Positions 1 through 11,544 of a stretch of 64,000 nucleotides of DNA are shown here, piece by piece. The stretch's first letter is position 1. Every line of letters begins with the position of its first letter. The stretch is from assembly GCF_000004075.3 (NCBI RefSeq), contig NC_026657.2:29854408-29918407 (forward strand). Direction: 5' to 3'. The DNA is from Cucumis sativus. Its lineage: Eukaryota; Streptophyta; Magnoliopsida; Cucurbitales; Cucurbitaceae. The translations under genes were made by a program, and so were the position numbers. Below the pieces are notes generated by a model. That model was not told the origin of the DNA. It saw only the letters and a program-made list of their open reading frames with translations, and searched no databases.

Positions 1-1339
1 TTATGTGGCTTAAATTCATGCATGCTTGCATTAATATGCTAACAAGCATAACAAACACAACGTCATGAAAAATAATGTTAAAAAACAAAATTATCGATCA
101 AAATGATTATTCTTCTAAAACTTTCTAAACTAGAATATTACAAAATTTAAAGTTAAATAATCAAAATATGACGTTGTAAGTTCAATAATAAAAACAATAT
201 ATATTTGTATGTATTGGATAAACGTGTAGTATGTTCTTAAAACTTAGAAAAATATCTTGGAAGATCTCTTATATTTACCACACGAGATTTTCGATATCTT
301 ATACTTTTTTATTTTTTTTATGTCAAAAGTGTTTTTATTTTTCTAAATCTATTGGACAATGAATTAGAAAAAAGAAAAACTTTATGATGATTGTTTTTTT
401 CTAAATGGAAACGTATGCTTAAAGGAAATCCAACCTCATATATTTTAAATAAATTAAAATATCTATTTTATAAAAATCGAAAATGACATATATTAAAAAG
501 TTTTCTTAGGTGTCATGCGTCATATCAATTAACGAAAAGACAAATTAAAATATAACGAGGCCCATTGCTCCAAAGGTTTGGGCTTCCCAATTATACAACC
601 CCATTTTGATTGAAGCAACCACCCAAAATTTCCCTTGGTAAGGGAAGCATTTTAATTTGTAAGATTCTTGAATGAAATTTTGTTATATACCTGTATTATT
701 TAGAGGAGTTTTTTTAAAAAATAATAATAAAACAAAAAAAAAAATATTTGAAAATGTTTCCTATAGTTTAGTATTAATTTGAAAATAGTGTAACCCATTT
801 TTAGAAGCAAAGGAAAAATTGAATTCCCCACTTCATCTTGATGTGACAAAATTTAAATTGACATTGGGAATCTTCACATTGTTACGAACTCCACTTGCTT
901 ATTGGCTTTTTCTCATTCATTTATTATTCGCTTGTCTTGCAACACTATAATTTTTCCTTTCCTTTTCTCTTTTTATTTGTATTCAAATACAAACTTAAAT
1001 AAATAAATAAATAAAATATTATTTTAGTTCCATATTTACAAATTTTGTTCCACTTATAAATTATTATTGGGTTTTAATTTCAACCTTTCCAACTATTAGA
1101 TTTAAAGAAGTTATAGATGAATCAATTTAAAAATAATTAATTATTTAAAAGATAAGAATGGATGACTCGAATATTCATTTTAATGATTCACTAAAAAACG
1201 TGTCAAAAGCATTCAAACTAGAGCATAAGTTCGCTTGTTTGTATGATTATATGTTTGGAATTCACGTAGTTTATATAAAAAAATACTGTTTAAATTAAAT
1301 TAAAGTAAAAAGATTTCAAATAATTGAGTCAAAATATTT
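1..1339. other. AT-rich intergenic stretch
   Basis: No reading frame with protein-like composition is seen on either strand. The stretch holds A/T runs and a short AAAT microsatellite near 996-1016. It lies 3' of the minus-strand DUF1685 gene, so its right end (about 1150-1339) may carry that gene's 3' untranslated region. Nothing else is recognised. Confidence 0.6.
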
Positions 1340-2567
1340 TTATTGAATTTCAAAAGCAACAGTTTTAGCCCAAGATCTGAGGTGTTTCTTCATGTCAGAG
1401 GTTGAAGAAACCTTAGGCATTCTTAGATCTAAAAGAGGAGAATTTGGTCTTCTTATTATCCATGCCTCTGAAAGATATGGTCTTGCTATCTCTCTCTTCT
1501 TATTTTTATCATCATCATCATCATCATTTTCTTTGTCGTGGTCACCGTCGCCATCCTCGTCATCTTCAAGATTTTGTTTGTTTATTTGAGTTCTGAGCCT
1601 TTGCAAACCAGGTACCAACTTCACCATTTGAGGGCTCAAACTTTCTCTCTTAAATTCAAACCCTAAATCCATAAACCCTTTCACTTCTTCAAGCTCCAAC
1701 TCCCCCAAGCTTTTGCAACTTGTAGATTTGTTCAATTTTCTTCCCACTACACACACAAGAATTCTTATCAATGCCCATCAATTATATATATATACATACA
1801 GTAACTCAATGGGTTTCCAAAAAGCTTAAATATGATAATAATTTTAAAAAGTTTGATTCTATTATTCAACCTGAAAATTTGAGACCGTTGAGACTTTGAT
1901 CTTCACTTAACTCTCTCTTTGCATCTTGTTTGTTTTTGTCTTCCTCATTACTATAATTTTCCTGTTAAGACCACAAGTAAATGTTTATACATATATAATA
2001 TTAGATTTACTTTTAAGAACAGCAAAAGTAAAATGGGTGGTTTAAGAGGTCATTGTGCAAACAACAACTTATACATTGTTACTTTTCTCACCTATCAATA
2101 TCGATTTCCACTTGTTTGAGTATTCTAAATTTTCAAGCTTAACATTAACATGATATTAGAGCAAACACGAGGTCATATATGTTCAAAGTCTCATGATTAA
2201 TTCATTATTAATATTCAAAATCATTGGGCTAGCTTGTTATTCGTGTCTATTTTTAAGTTGGCCAAAGAGGAGTAAAATAGTACTTATGGATTCCAGTGGT
2301 GGGGGAGGGAGGAGGGGTTACCTGTGAGACGAGGGAGATATTGTCGGATGAGGACGACGAAGAGGAGGGAAGAATTGTTTGATCCACTAGAGGTGATAAT
2401 GGGGAAGAAGGGAGGAAGTTTGTGAAAGGAAAAGAAGATGTTGAGTTAAGAAGATTGGGAAAATGGGAAGTGAATAATGGATCGGAGCTGCAAAGAATGA
2501 TTTGGTGGTACCAAAGGCGATCCATGGCTGAAACTAAACATAAGGTATTGTTTGTGTTCATAGCCAT
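1340..2567 (-). CDS. DUF1685 family protein, two exons
   Basis: Proposed exons on the minus strand are 2567-2284 and 1739-1340 (227 residues). The second exon has the DUF1685 core: a KSLGELELEEVKGFMDLGF stretch, then VPGLQRL, an acidic Asp/Glu/Lys run, and the RPYLSEAW box near the C-terminus. The first exon starts MAMNTNN and has an MDRLWYHQIIL stretch, a PLSPL box and a Ser run, as in the N-termini of this family. The tempting donor at 2321 (CAG|GTAACC) leaves no phase-compatible acceptor. The donor at 2283 (TAA|GTACT) with the acceptor after GGGAAG gives a continuous frame, so I chose it. The exact splice pair is the least certain part. The molecular function of DUF1685 is not established; these are plant-specific proteins with no known catalytic residues. 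An in-frame Met two codons downstream could be the start instead. Confidence 0.78.
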
Positions 2568-3126
2568 TGGAGGGATAGGGAGAAAGAAAATAAGAGCGTG
2601 GAAGAAAGGGAGAAAAAAGAGAAGGAAAGTTTGGGATATAAGAAACCATGGAAGAGGAGAGAGTTGTGGTGGAAATGAAATTAGAATATGGAATGAGTGA
2701 AAGCCAAAGAAAAAAGAGAGAAGAATAAGTTTGAGTGGAAATGAATTCCCTTTGGAGGAATATTGGAGGATGTGGTTACAAGTGAACATTAATCCATATC
2801 TTTAGTTTCTTTTTTTCTTTTTCAATTTTCTGTGCTTAAATTACTATTTTGCCCCCATATATATATACACACTCTTAACTTGACTTTAGACTAAGCAACT
2901 AGATGGATTGTTTGTTGATTAAATTACAAATATGATTTTTATGGTTAGGAGAAAACTAAAATTATCATATATACACACTCTTAACTTTTGAAAGGATGAA
3001 ATAAATACCATTATTAATACAAATCTTTGAACGAAAAGATAATTATTTTGGGAAATCATAAATATTAATTTCATACAAAAATTATTTTAAATTTTTAATT
3101 TTGTAGTTAATATTTTATCAACAAAT
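2568..3126. other. Spacer between the DUF1685 gene and tRNA-Pro
   Basis: The left part is the probable promoter and leader of the minus-strand DUF1685 gene. It contains a direct repeat of about 19 bases (core ATATACACACTCTTAACT) at 2863-2880 and 2967-2984. The rest is AT-rich without a plausible gene. Confidence 0.55.
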
Positions 3127-3198
3127 GGGCATTTGGTCTAGTGGTATGATTCTCGCTTAGGGTGCGAGAGGTCCCGAGTTCAATTCTCGGAATGCCCC
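3127..3198 (+). tRNA. tRNA-Pro (anticodon AGG)
   Basis: A complete 72-base cloverleaf can be folded by eye. The acceptor stem GGGCATT pairs with AATGCCC. The anticodon stem CTCGC/GCGAG encloses a TTAGGGT loop with anticodon AGG, which reads CCU. The T arm is GTCCCGAGTTCAATTCTCGG, with the GTTCAATTC B box. The A box (TGGTCTAGTGG) follows the first stem. There is no intron. A short T-rich stretch (CTTTTAAG, then TTTTTT) follows and would stop RNA polymerase III. CCA is not encoded, as usual for nuclear tRNA genes. It looks intact and functional. Confidence 0.95.
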
Positions 3199-3789
3199 TT
3201 TTAAGTGCTTTTTTATTTCTCTTTTCCATTAGTTTCCAGCCCATAATTGAAGTGGGCTGCCCGTCTTCATACCAGCCCATAGTTCAATTCTCGCCTTTCT
3301 GCACGCAGTCGCCCCATCTTCTTCAATCTTCTGTTCAGTTTCCACGCTCGCCTTTCAAGCCGGTCACCCTCTCTCTGCCGGTGTTCAGTTGCTCGCACTT
3401 CTTCAACCCAGCCACCCCCACCCCAACACTCTCCACTTGCCCTTGAAACGGACGCCCTCCTTGTCGTCCGCCTTCCCGCCACACTTTGGATTTGGTGTTG
3501 AACTTGTTTTCTGCTTATATTTTGGTAAGTTAAATATTTTGAATTTGTAGTGTTGAAATTTGTTAAATTTGTGTTGTTGAAATTGTTTAGTTAAAAAATA
3601 AAATTAGTTTCAATTCCAAAAGCCTTGAATCCCAACACAATTAAAATATATAACAAAGATATCAAATAGCCCAGTGTATGAGTCATTACACGTCTTTTTT
3701 GCGCACGACTTCTGTAGAGATTGTCGGAACCACTTTCACCGCCGTTAGTCACCGGAAACCTACCGGAGCGCGGAGGCTAAGGATCGAAG
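3199..3789. other. Pyrimidine-rich, GC-richer island plus SYP71 leader
   Basis: From about 3235 to 3485 the base composition changes sharply to C/T-rich, unlike the AT-rich surroundings. Open frames on both strands here are low-complexity (Pro/Ser/Phe or Arg/Glu) and not convincing as proteins. The right end (about 3690-3789) is the probable 5' leader of the SYP71-type gene. A TTTTGGTAAGTTA donor-like site at about 3520-3532 hints that the island could be a non-coding first exon, but no partner is obvious. Confidence 0.4.
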
Positions 3790-6700
3790 ATGAGCGTGAT
3801 CGACCTTTTGACCAGAGTAGATGCGATCTGCCAGAAGTACGACAAATATGACATAGAAAAGCAGAGAGATCTCAATGTCTCCGGCGACGATGCCTTCGCT
3901 CGTCTCTACGCCACCGTTGAAGCTGACATTGAAGCCGCTCTACAGGTTTGACTCTGATCCCTCAGTCAATTTCTCAGTTTCTTCTGCTGCTGAATAAGGA
4001 AATGAATGTTTTAATTCTGACTTAGTAGCCTCTTCCGTTTCTGATCTAGGTTTAATTCTGTGGATAAATCTTGGTTTACATAGATGATTTAGCATCTTAA
4101 TTTGCTGGTGAGGAGGGCTGGGTTCTAATTTAGGAGTGTTTTGTGTGTGCAGAAAGCGGAGGATGCTTCTAAAGAGAAGAATAGGGCATCCGTGGTGGCG
4201 TTGAATGCGGAGATTCGTCGTACGAAGGCTCGATTACTGGAGGAAGTTCCCAAGTTGCAAAGGTTGGCTGTAAAGAGGGTTTGTATTCACTGTCTTCACT
4301 GAGTTTATTTTGAAAATTCACTCTAGTAACTCCACTTCCATCTTAGAAGCTGTACGTCTCATATGAATTGATGAGAGGATTGTGAATCTATGACGAAAGG
4401 ATTAGGTTCCTAAATTCATTTTGGAACTTAGGATGGTTTTGCAATTTTTATACTCAATTGAAGTTGAGCCACTGAATTTGAACTGTCTAGCTTCTACCTA
4501 TAGATTGCATTGGATGTTCACATAATCTATTGACAGGTTAAAGGGCTATCAACTGAAGATCTTACCACTCGAAATGATTTGGTGCTTGCATTACCGGATA
4601 GAATTCAAGCTATACCAGATGGAACTGTGACTACCACGAAGAATAATGGGGGCTGGACATCCTCAGCTTCACGGACTGAAATCAAATTTGACTCAGGTGA
4701 TGTATTAAATTCGGTTGAATTGTTCAACCGTCTTTCTGAAACTTTCTTTCTACTTTAAGTTGTCAATACCATGAACTAATCCTATATTTGATACGGACAT
4801 TTAAATTAATAATAGATGGGCGGTTTGATGATGAGTACTTCCAACACACCGAGCAGTCCAGTCAGTTCAGGCAGGAGTATGAAATGAGGAAAATGAAGCA
4901 GGTAAATTATATATATCCTAGTGTAGTCTCTTTGTTGAAGAAGGAAGCTTTCGTGCCTAATGGCCAATTGCTGTGGTTTAAACCCTTCATTTTGGTGCAT
5001 ATGCAGGATCAAGGATTGGACATGATATCAGAAGGGTTAGATACTCTGAAGAATATGGCACATGATATGAATGAGGTTAGTCATCTTCTAGGCGGGAGAT
5101 CTTATTGTTATTAATTTTTTTTCCCCTTACCAACGTATTAGTTGATAGTGATTGTGGTATGTTATTTGCAGGAAATAGACAGGCAAGTCCCTTTGATGGA
5201 CGAGATTGACACTAAGGTAATGATATCTCTCTCATTAGATTTTATATCTCTAATTACACATATGTATATGTATATATGTTCTTGTAGTCTCGATGTTCAT
5301 GCTTATGACAACCACCCAATTTTCTTTTTGAATCATGGCAGGTGGACAAGGCTGCATCTGACCTTAAGAACACCAACGTTAGATTAAAGGACACAGTTAA
5401 CCAGGTTTTGCTCTGTTCCTCCGATCTCTATTTAACCTTTATTGTCAGTTCTTGTAGTGTATATTCCTGACCCTTGTGTACATACGTGATTATCCTTATT
5501 CCTCGTGCATGCCAAATACCTAGATTTATATGTATATTTGTAAGAAGTTTGCAAGTTTATCTAACATGAGTTTTATTTTGCTACAGCTAAGGTCCAGCAG
5601 AAATTTCTGTATTGATATCATTTTGTTGTGTATAATCTTGGGGATTGCTGCCTATCTATACAAGTAAGTTTTTACATTCTACCTGTCTCCTAAAAAACGA
5701 GAGCTGTAATCGTTTAGCATTTCTAAATCATTTTTAATTCTCCCCATGTGCCATCTTTACCATTTTCATCATGTACTGAAATTTGTCATTGGCTATTTTA
5801 TGGGTGGCTGACTCGGAAGGGAAAATAGAACTTTTAGTGTTGGAGATGTTATTTGATGATGTTTGGGAGTTGGTGAAGTTTGTTTCCTTGTGGGCTTCAT
5901 TCATGTGGCCTTTTTGTAACTATGACTTTAGTTTGATTTTATTGGATTGGAGATCATCTTTTGTAGTTTTTTGGGGTGCTTTTTGGGCTAGTTTTTTTTG
6001 TACGTCCTGTACATTCTTTCGCTTCTCTTCATGCAAGCTTGGTTCTTACCAAAAAAGTTGAAAGAAAGAAAGAAAGGAAGAAAAAGGATTCATGTTTGGT
6101 AAACTGATGTTAGACCTGTATTAAGTCACTTTTTAAAATTGTTCGAGGAAGAGGCATTTGGAAAGACTAGAGAAACCTGGATCTCTGGGCCCTGGGGTAT
6201 TGGTTAATTGAAATTTAACGTGCTTGGTTTCTTATAAAATGCGCAATCAATCGGGATCCTCTCTTTTGGGCTGCGATGATGAATGAGAATAACAATATTT
6301 TCCTGGGGAATGGCCTTGAGATAGGTACTAACTAGCGAGTGGCCCATAAAATTTCATATCCATAAGGTCTTAACAACCCGACCATTCATTATCTTAAAAA
6401 TTCTATTTAATTTTGTACGTTTCAACTTAGCGGTTCTTTAGGCAAGTGCAACTGAAATTTGTTATGGAATGTGGAAATAGTACTCTATCTTTGCAAGTTC
6501 ATGATTCAGATCCTATCTAGTTGATCGAGCTTCCATTCCAACTGTAGTACTATTAACTGATTGGGATTTCTATCAGATCTTCTAGGGAATTGTTGAAAGT
6601 TATGCGAAATTCAATTTTTATCGATTCATTTTATTTATTGATTTACGTTGATTAACCTCATATATTATAGAAAGTGAGAATCCTGTTACCTAAGGAGGTT

Positions 6701-7002
6701 CTCGAATAAAGAGTTTGGGATGTCTATAAATAACCTTTGAAGGGTCTAGGCACAATCTTTTAGGCTGGGAAGCCTGAACTTAAAACAATGTCTTTGGACG
6801 TGTTGCTACACCTACAAGGTTGAAAGGAATAAAAGGAAGTGTCTTTTGTTTTTTTGGGAGATTTTATCTCATAATTATATCAAAACTCGAAACTGTTGAT
6901 ATGTTTGCTGAAGTTTTTATGTTTCGTTCCGTTAACCATGTCAAAATAATTTGAAAAGTTCTAAAAGAGATTGTCTCTCTCCGCAGTGTGTTGAAGAAGT
7001 GA
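3790..7002 (+). CDS. SYP71: Syntaxin of plants 71-like Qc-SNARE, nine exons
   Basis: Exons: 3790-3945, 4153-4278, 4537-4696, 4816-4901, 5007-5075, 5172-5216, 5342-5404, 5587-5663 and 6987-7002. They sum to 798 bases, giving 265 residues, the usual SYP7 length. The N-terminus MSVIDLLTRVDAICQKYDKY and the motif SGDSGDD-type helical region match the plant SYP7 group. The SNARE coiled coil spans about residues 177-235, with the central-layer Gln at about 204 (EIDRQ). A single C-terminal membrane anchor covers about 242-260, ending VLKK, so it is tail-anchored. SYP7 members act as Qc-SNAREs in ER and plasma-membrane or cell-plate fusion; that is family knowledge. All introns are GT-AG. Intron 8 is long (about 1.3 kb) and splits the membrane anchor from the last five residues. 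Intron 4 is in frame and stop-free (see findings). Confidence 0.95.
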
Positions 7003-10000
7003 GCTAACAAAGGGGAGAAATCTTCATGTTCTCGTGGAATATTTGTGTCAAGTTTGCTAAGAAGAATATCTGTATCCAGTACATTATCTGATCGTGTTTG
7101 TGTTGTTTATAATATTTGTATGTCATATTCTTTTACACCGGACTCGCTGTGTACTATCAATTCTTGGTTATGTTGCTTGATTCTTTAATGTTGCACTTGT
7201 ATAACCTGTCCTTGCTTTTGGCTTCAAATTTGAATACTGATAGCCCATGCTTGACATTTTAGATCAGATGTAGAAATCAAGACAACATGTATTGAAATGT
7301 TTTGTGATAACAGCCATCTGATCGATGAATGTCGTTGCCATGTAAGCTCATCCTTCCCTAATGGATTGTATACAACCACTGCTTTTGTTTATGATATCAA
7401 TTTGGACATGCATCTCAAAGTGGATCATGATCAAAACTTTGATCAACAAATCGATTAAGATGGGTAGTCCTTTTGGCTTCTCTCGACTACCCATTATAGC
7501 CCAGGAGAAAATGGAGACGACGAACGAGAATTGAGACCCCTTGTTTTACTAGAACTATGTAGGTTGTAGCGTTGTAAGTTTGAGCCAAATAAGCACTCTT
7601 AGTCCTTAAATAGTGTTCACATCAGCAACAATTTTGCTCTATAATACTCAAAGGAATATATAGGAGTCGATTTCCCTCTTATTTATGAACACAGTAAATC
7701 ATGACAAATGGAAAAAAATAACTGAAATAGTTTGATTCGAAAAAACAGTTTTTCTTCTTTTTCATACAGTTCTTTTTTTTTTTTTTTTTGCGTTAAATTA
7801 TCAATTTATTTTTTAAAAAATTTATTGATTAGCTGAAGCTATTTTCTTTGAATAGTAAAAAAAATTATTTGATTATTCATTTAACAGATCTGATCAAGAC
7901 GGTAAATAAGTTTAGATATAATAATTAAATCCAACTTGACCATTTGATACCATTTTATGTCATTTTCTTCTTGGATTCCTTCTTTGTTTTATTGATTTAT
8001 TTACTATTATTTTATTTTAAATGCATTAAATAATGTTATATCTTCAACTAATTTGATATATACACATTTCTAATCCAACATGTTTGACAATACACAGATC
8101 AAATATCGCATGTATTTTCTCTATAACGTCACTTTCTTTTTCATTTCAAAATTAAGTACTACTTAAATAAACTTTTCGTTAATTAACAAGTAACATGTAG
8201 GTTTGACGCGAGAGACGAGAGGGATTATTTAAAGGAATACATCATATTTTATATATCAATCTTAACCTAACACGCCCATCCTTTTAGACTTAAATAAAGA
8301 AATTTAACCCGACTTTATCTCAAGTTTGTTTTCAATTTAGTAATTAAATTATTTATTTAATAATTTTCGATCGTCTTATATAATAGCAAATTGAAACATT
8401 TTTTCAGTGAAGACAAAAGAACATTCTATGGGCATATATAGTTAAAACCAAAGAACCATGATTATAATTTGTCATTAATTAATGGCTCAAGGAACGTTAA
8501 GCCCTATGTTTTTCTTGTGGAATTAAACATTGATATTCTTTGGAAGAATCTAATCCTTAAGAAATGAGAGTAAATAATTAATATAAACAATATATTATAC
8601 TTCCATAAAACCCTAACTATGTGTATCTATATATAAACATACAATATTTATTAAGACAACTTGTCACCATCCTCAAGGCGACATGGTAGCTAAGGAAAAA
8701 AATTTGGGCACATGAGTGAAGAAAATTGTTTGAAAATATTATAATCTACTTATGTAATTAATTGTGTAAAGTCATATATCTAATTAAGGAAGGTTTAGAA
8801 GATTAATGAATTGATTGGATTGATTTTTAAATGTTTAAAAATAAAATTTCACCTAAAAACACTACTTTGTTTAAATGTTAAAATGTCATTTCAAAGAAGC
8901 CTTATGTCTTGTCAAAACCAGCACACTAATTAATTAATAAAAATAGTATAGAGCCTTTGAGTATAAATTAATTCATATGGCTTTAATTTGTTGTTGTTAT
9001 GATAATAATAATTATTATATTATTATTTTGAGGAAATAGAAGGAAAAATTGATTGACTAGAAACTCTATAATTTTCTTGAGCAATGTGTAATTAGAGATA
9101 TATTGGTTATTGTAATACACCTGATTTTTTTTAAGAAATAATTTTGAATGCAAATGTTTCCAGAAATAAAATACAAACTTGTTCTGTAAATAAAAAATAA
9201 AAAATCTCATTCAAAAATTAATTTGTTTTATTTTGAAATTAGTTTTCATACCATTTTAATCTTTTAACTTTTATGTTTGATTTCAACTTTCTCATATATA
9301 AATTTCAAAATTATACAAAATTATGGTTTGAGTATTAATTTGATCACTATATTTCAAAATTTATACTTTTAACTTTGATGGTTTACTAATTACTCATTTT
9401 ATTTATTTATTGTTAACGTCTATTATTTAATTTTAATATAGTTTTGTTATTATTTTTCATCATTGAATTCAAGATAAAACCCAACATTTAATTTCTTAAT
9501 TGTTTTAAATTTGACGAATAAACAACAATTCCAATAACTAAATGGCTTTGAAGAATATTCTTCTTGAGATTATGAAAGTATTTAATAATTTTTTTAACTA
9601 AGTTGTACTTTATTAATTATATAATGGGTAATAATTAAATAATTAAAAGGAGGAATGAAAATGAGATAATATAATTCATGGCTATCAAAGGGCAACATTA
9701 TTGTCATCTCTTCCTCTCATTGATAGAGACTCACATGTGAGTATGTATTATTATTCCCAATTCCCAAAGCACTTATTCCCTTCAAAATCCATTTGTGTGT
9801 GTGTGTGAATTTATTTTATTACCACATTTTCATAATTTTGGGTGTATATATGAAAATGAAATCCACCTTTTTAATTAATTTGTTTTCTTTAATTTTAAAT
9901 CACACAAAAATGAAAAAAAATAAATGGGTACGAAGAATATATATTAGTGAAATGAGATTAGACATATCAAAATCATACATATTCATGACATCATGTTTTT

Positions 10001-10924
10001 ATTATTTGAAATCTCGAATTTATTTAATTGATGAGATATTGATGTATCATCTATAACATGTCCTTTATGTGGAGCATACTGTTGTATAGACAAGTCATCT
10101 ATAACGTCAATTATATAAGATATTGGGTTCATAGTATCATATCATATTATGAACTAAATTAAAGATAAATAATTACCCATTCAGTGTAATTTTTTTTCTC
10201 CTTTTTAATTAACCATCGTAAAACTATGTTTACATCACCAACAAGTATGGCAAATATATATGTGGATATGGGTAGAGAGGTTGAGGTGATATATGTGTAG
10301 AGAGTCAAATCAATCATATATTGACCCTATCACATAGTATATATTAAAATGTACGAGACAATTTTACGTGAGATTCAACGCAAAACAATTCAAGCAGGGG
10401 CTATTTTTAAATATTTTTATCAAACTATAGAGATTAAATTATGATTATATAAATTACAAGACCTTCTAATTTGAAATATAACTAAAAACTAATAATTTTT
10501 TTTTTTTTGTTAATTTTGTAAATAATTTCAATATTTTGTTATTGTTTAGTGACATATTAAAAAAACAAAAACTAAATTGTTACTCCTATGCAAGGTCTAT
10601 TTGTTCAAAAAATAAAATATCGAAACACTTTTTTTCTTAAAGAAATAATATGTGAAGAGTTGAAGGATCAAATCTCTTACGTTAAAAGTTAATATTATAA
10701 TTTTGTACTCGTTGATTCACCCTGATCATGTTGATCATCATAATTAATTAACTATTAAATACATTTTTTTAGAGAGGAAGATATCGAAAAATTCTTTCAA
10801 GAATTTTTTTTCCCCCCAAGAAGTTATGCATTAGGACATAGACATATATAAAGAATGATAATAGTAATATTAAAAAAAATATCACCAAATAATCTCATAA
10901 GACACACTGTGGATTCCAAAGCAA

Positions 10925-10948
10925 ATATATATATATATATATATATAT
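10925..10948. repeat. (AT)12 microsatellite
   Basis: An uninterrupted AT dinucleotide run in intergenic DNA. Length polymorphism is likely. Confidence 0.9.
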
Positions 10949-11511
10949 TTGGAATTTTGGTTTTGTTATTATTTTGAGATTCTCAAAACATTACTTAGAA
11001 AATACCATACATTTGGATGCGTTTTACTTAATTACTCCTGTGTGTATATATATTTTCATACATTTTCTAATTCTCTAGTTAATTAATTAGTTTGAGACAT
11101 ATATATCTAAGTAGCTGGAGATGCAAATTTCTTTACGCTCTACATGGATCAAACTAAAAATTAAACTATCATCATCATCTTCAACATCTCATACTTAATT
11201 TTCTAAAAAACTAATTAGTCGATAAAATAGTAATTAAAATGAAACTACACCACATATCCTAAAATATGATATACTTTCTAATGTTATCATGGGACAGCCA
11301 CATTGTTCAATCAATCATACTCGATAAATTTTACGTTCGGAGACGAGAGAGAGAGAGATAGAAGGAGAGATGGGGGGAATCTGTTAATCTCTCTCATCCA
11401 TGCAACATGTACATTGGAGTGTGTCCTTATCTGGTCGGACATATATATCTTTAGGGCTCATTCTCTTCCCCACCTGTGTGTCTTTAAATTAGGGTTTCTT
11501 TTTCTTATTAT

Positions 11512-11518
<7 letters not shown>

Positions 11519-11544
<26 letters not shown>
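11519..11544. repeat. (GA)13 microsatellite
   Basis: An uninterrupted GA run inside a wider GA-rich block; shorter GAGAGA runs lie at about 11345 and 11585. GA runs are known binding sites of plant BPC (GAGA-binding) proteins, but no gene start is evident next to it. Confidence 0.9.

Noticed and set aside
1392-1589. Plus-strand frame of 65 codons across the DUF1685 exon
   Set aside because: It is the Ser-rich antisense shadow of the acidic run in the real minus-strand gene.
2145-2215. ATGATATTAGAGCA resembles a retroelement primer-binding site (initiator tRNA-Met)
   Set aside because: The match is poor and there are no paired terminal repeats or element genes nearby; a similar word at 61134 also stands alone.
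3162-3482. Open frames on both strands in the pyrimidine-rich island
   Set aside because: Low-complexity Pro/Ser/Phe or Arg/Glu composition; one begins inside the tRNA gene. No family features.
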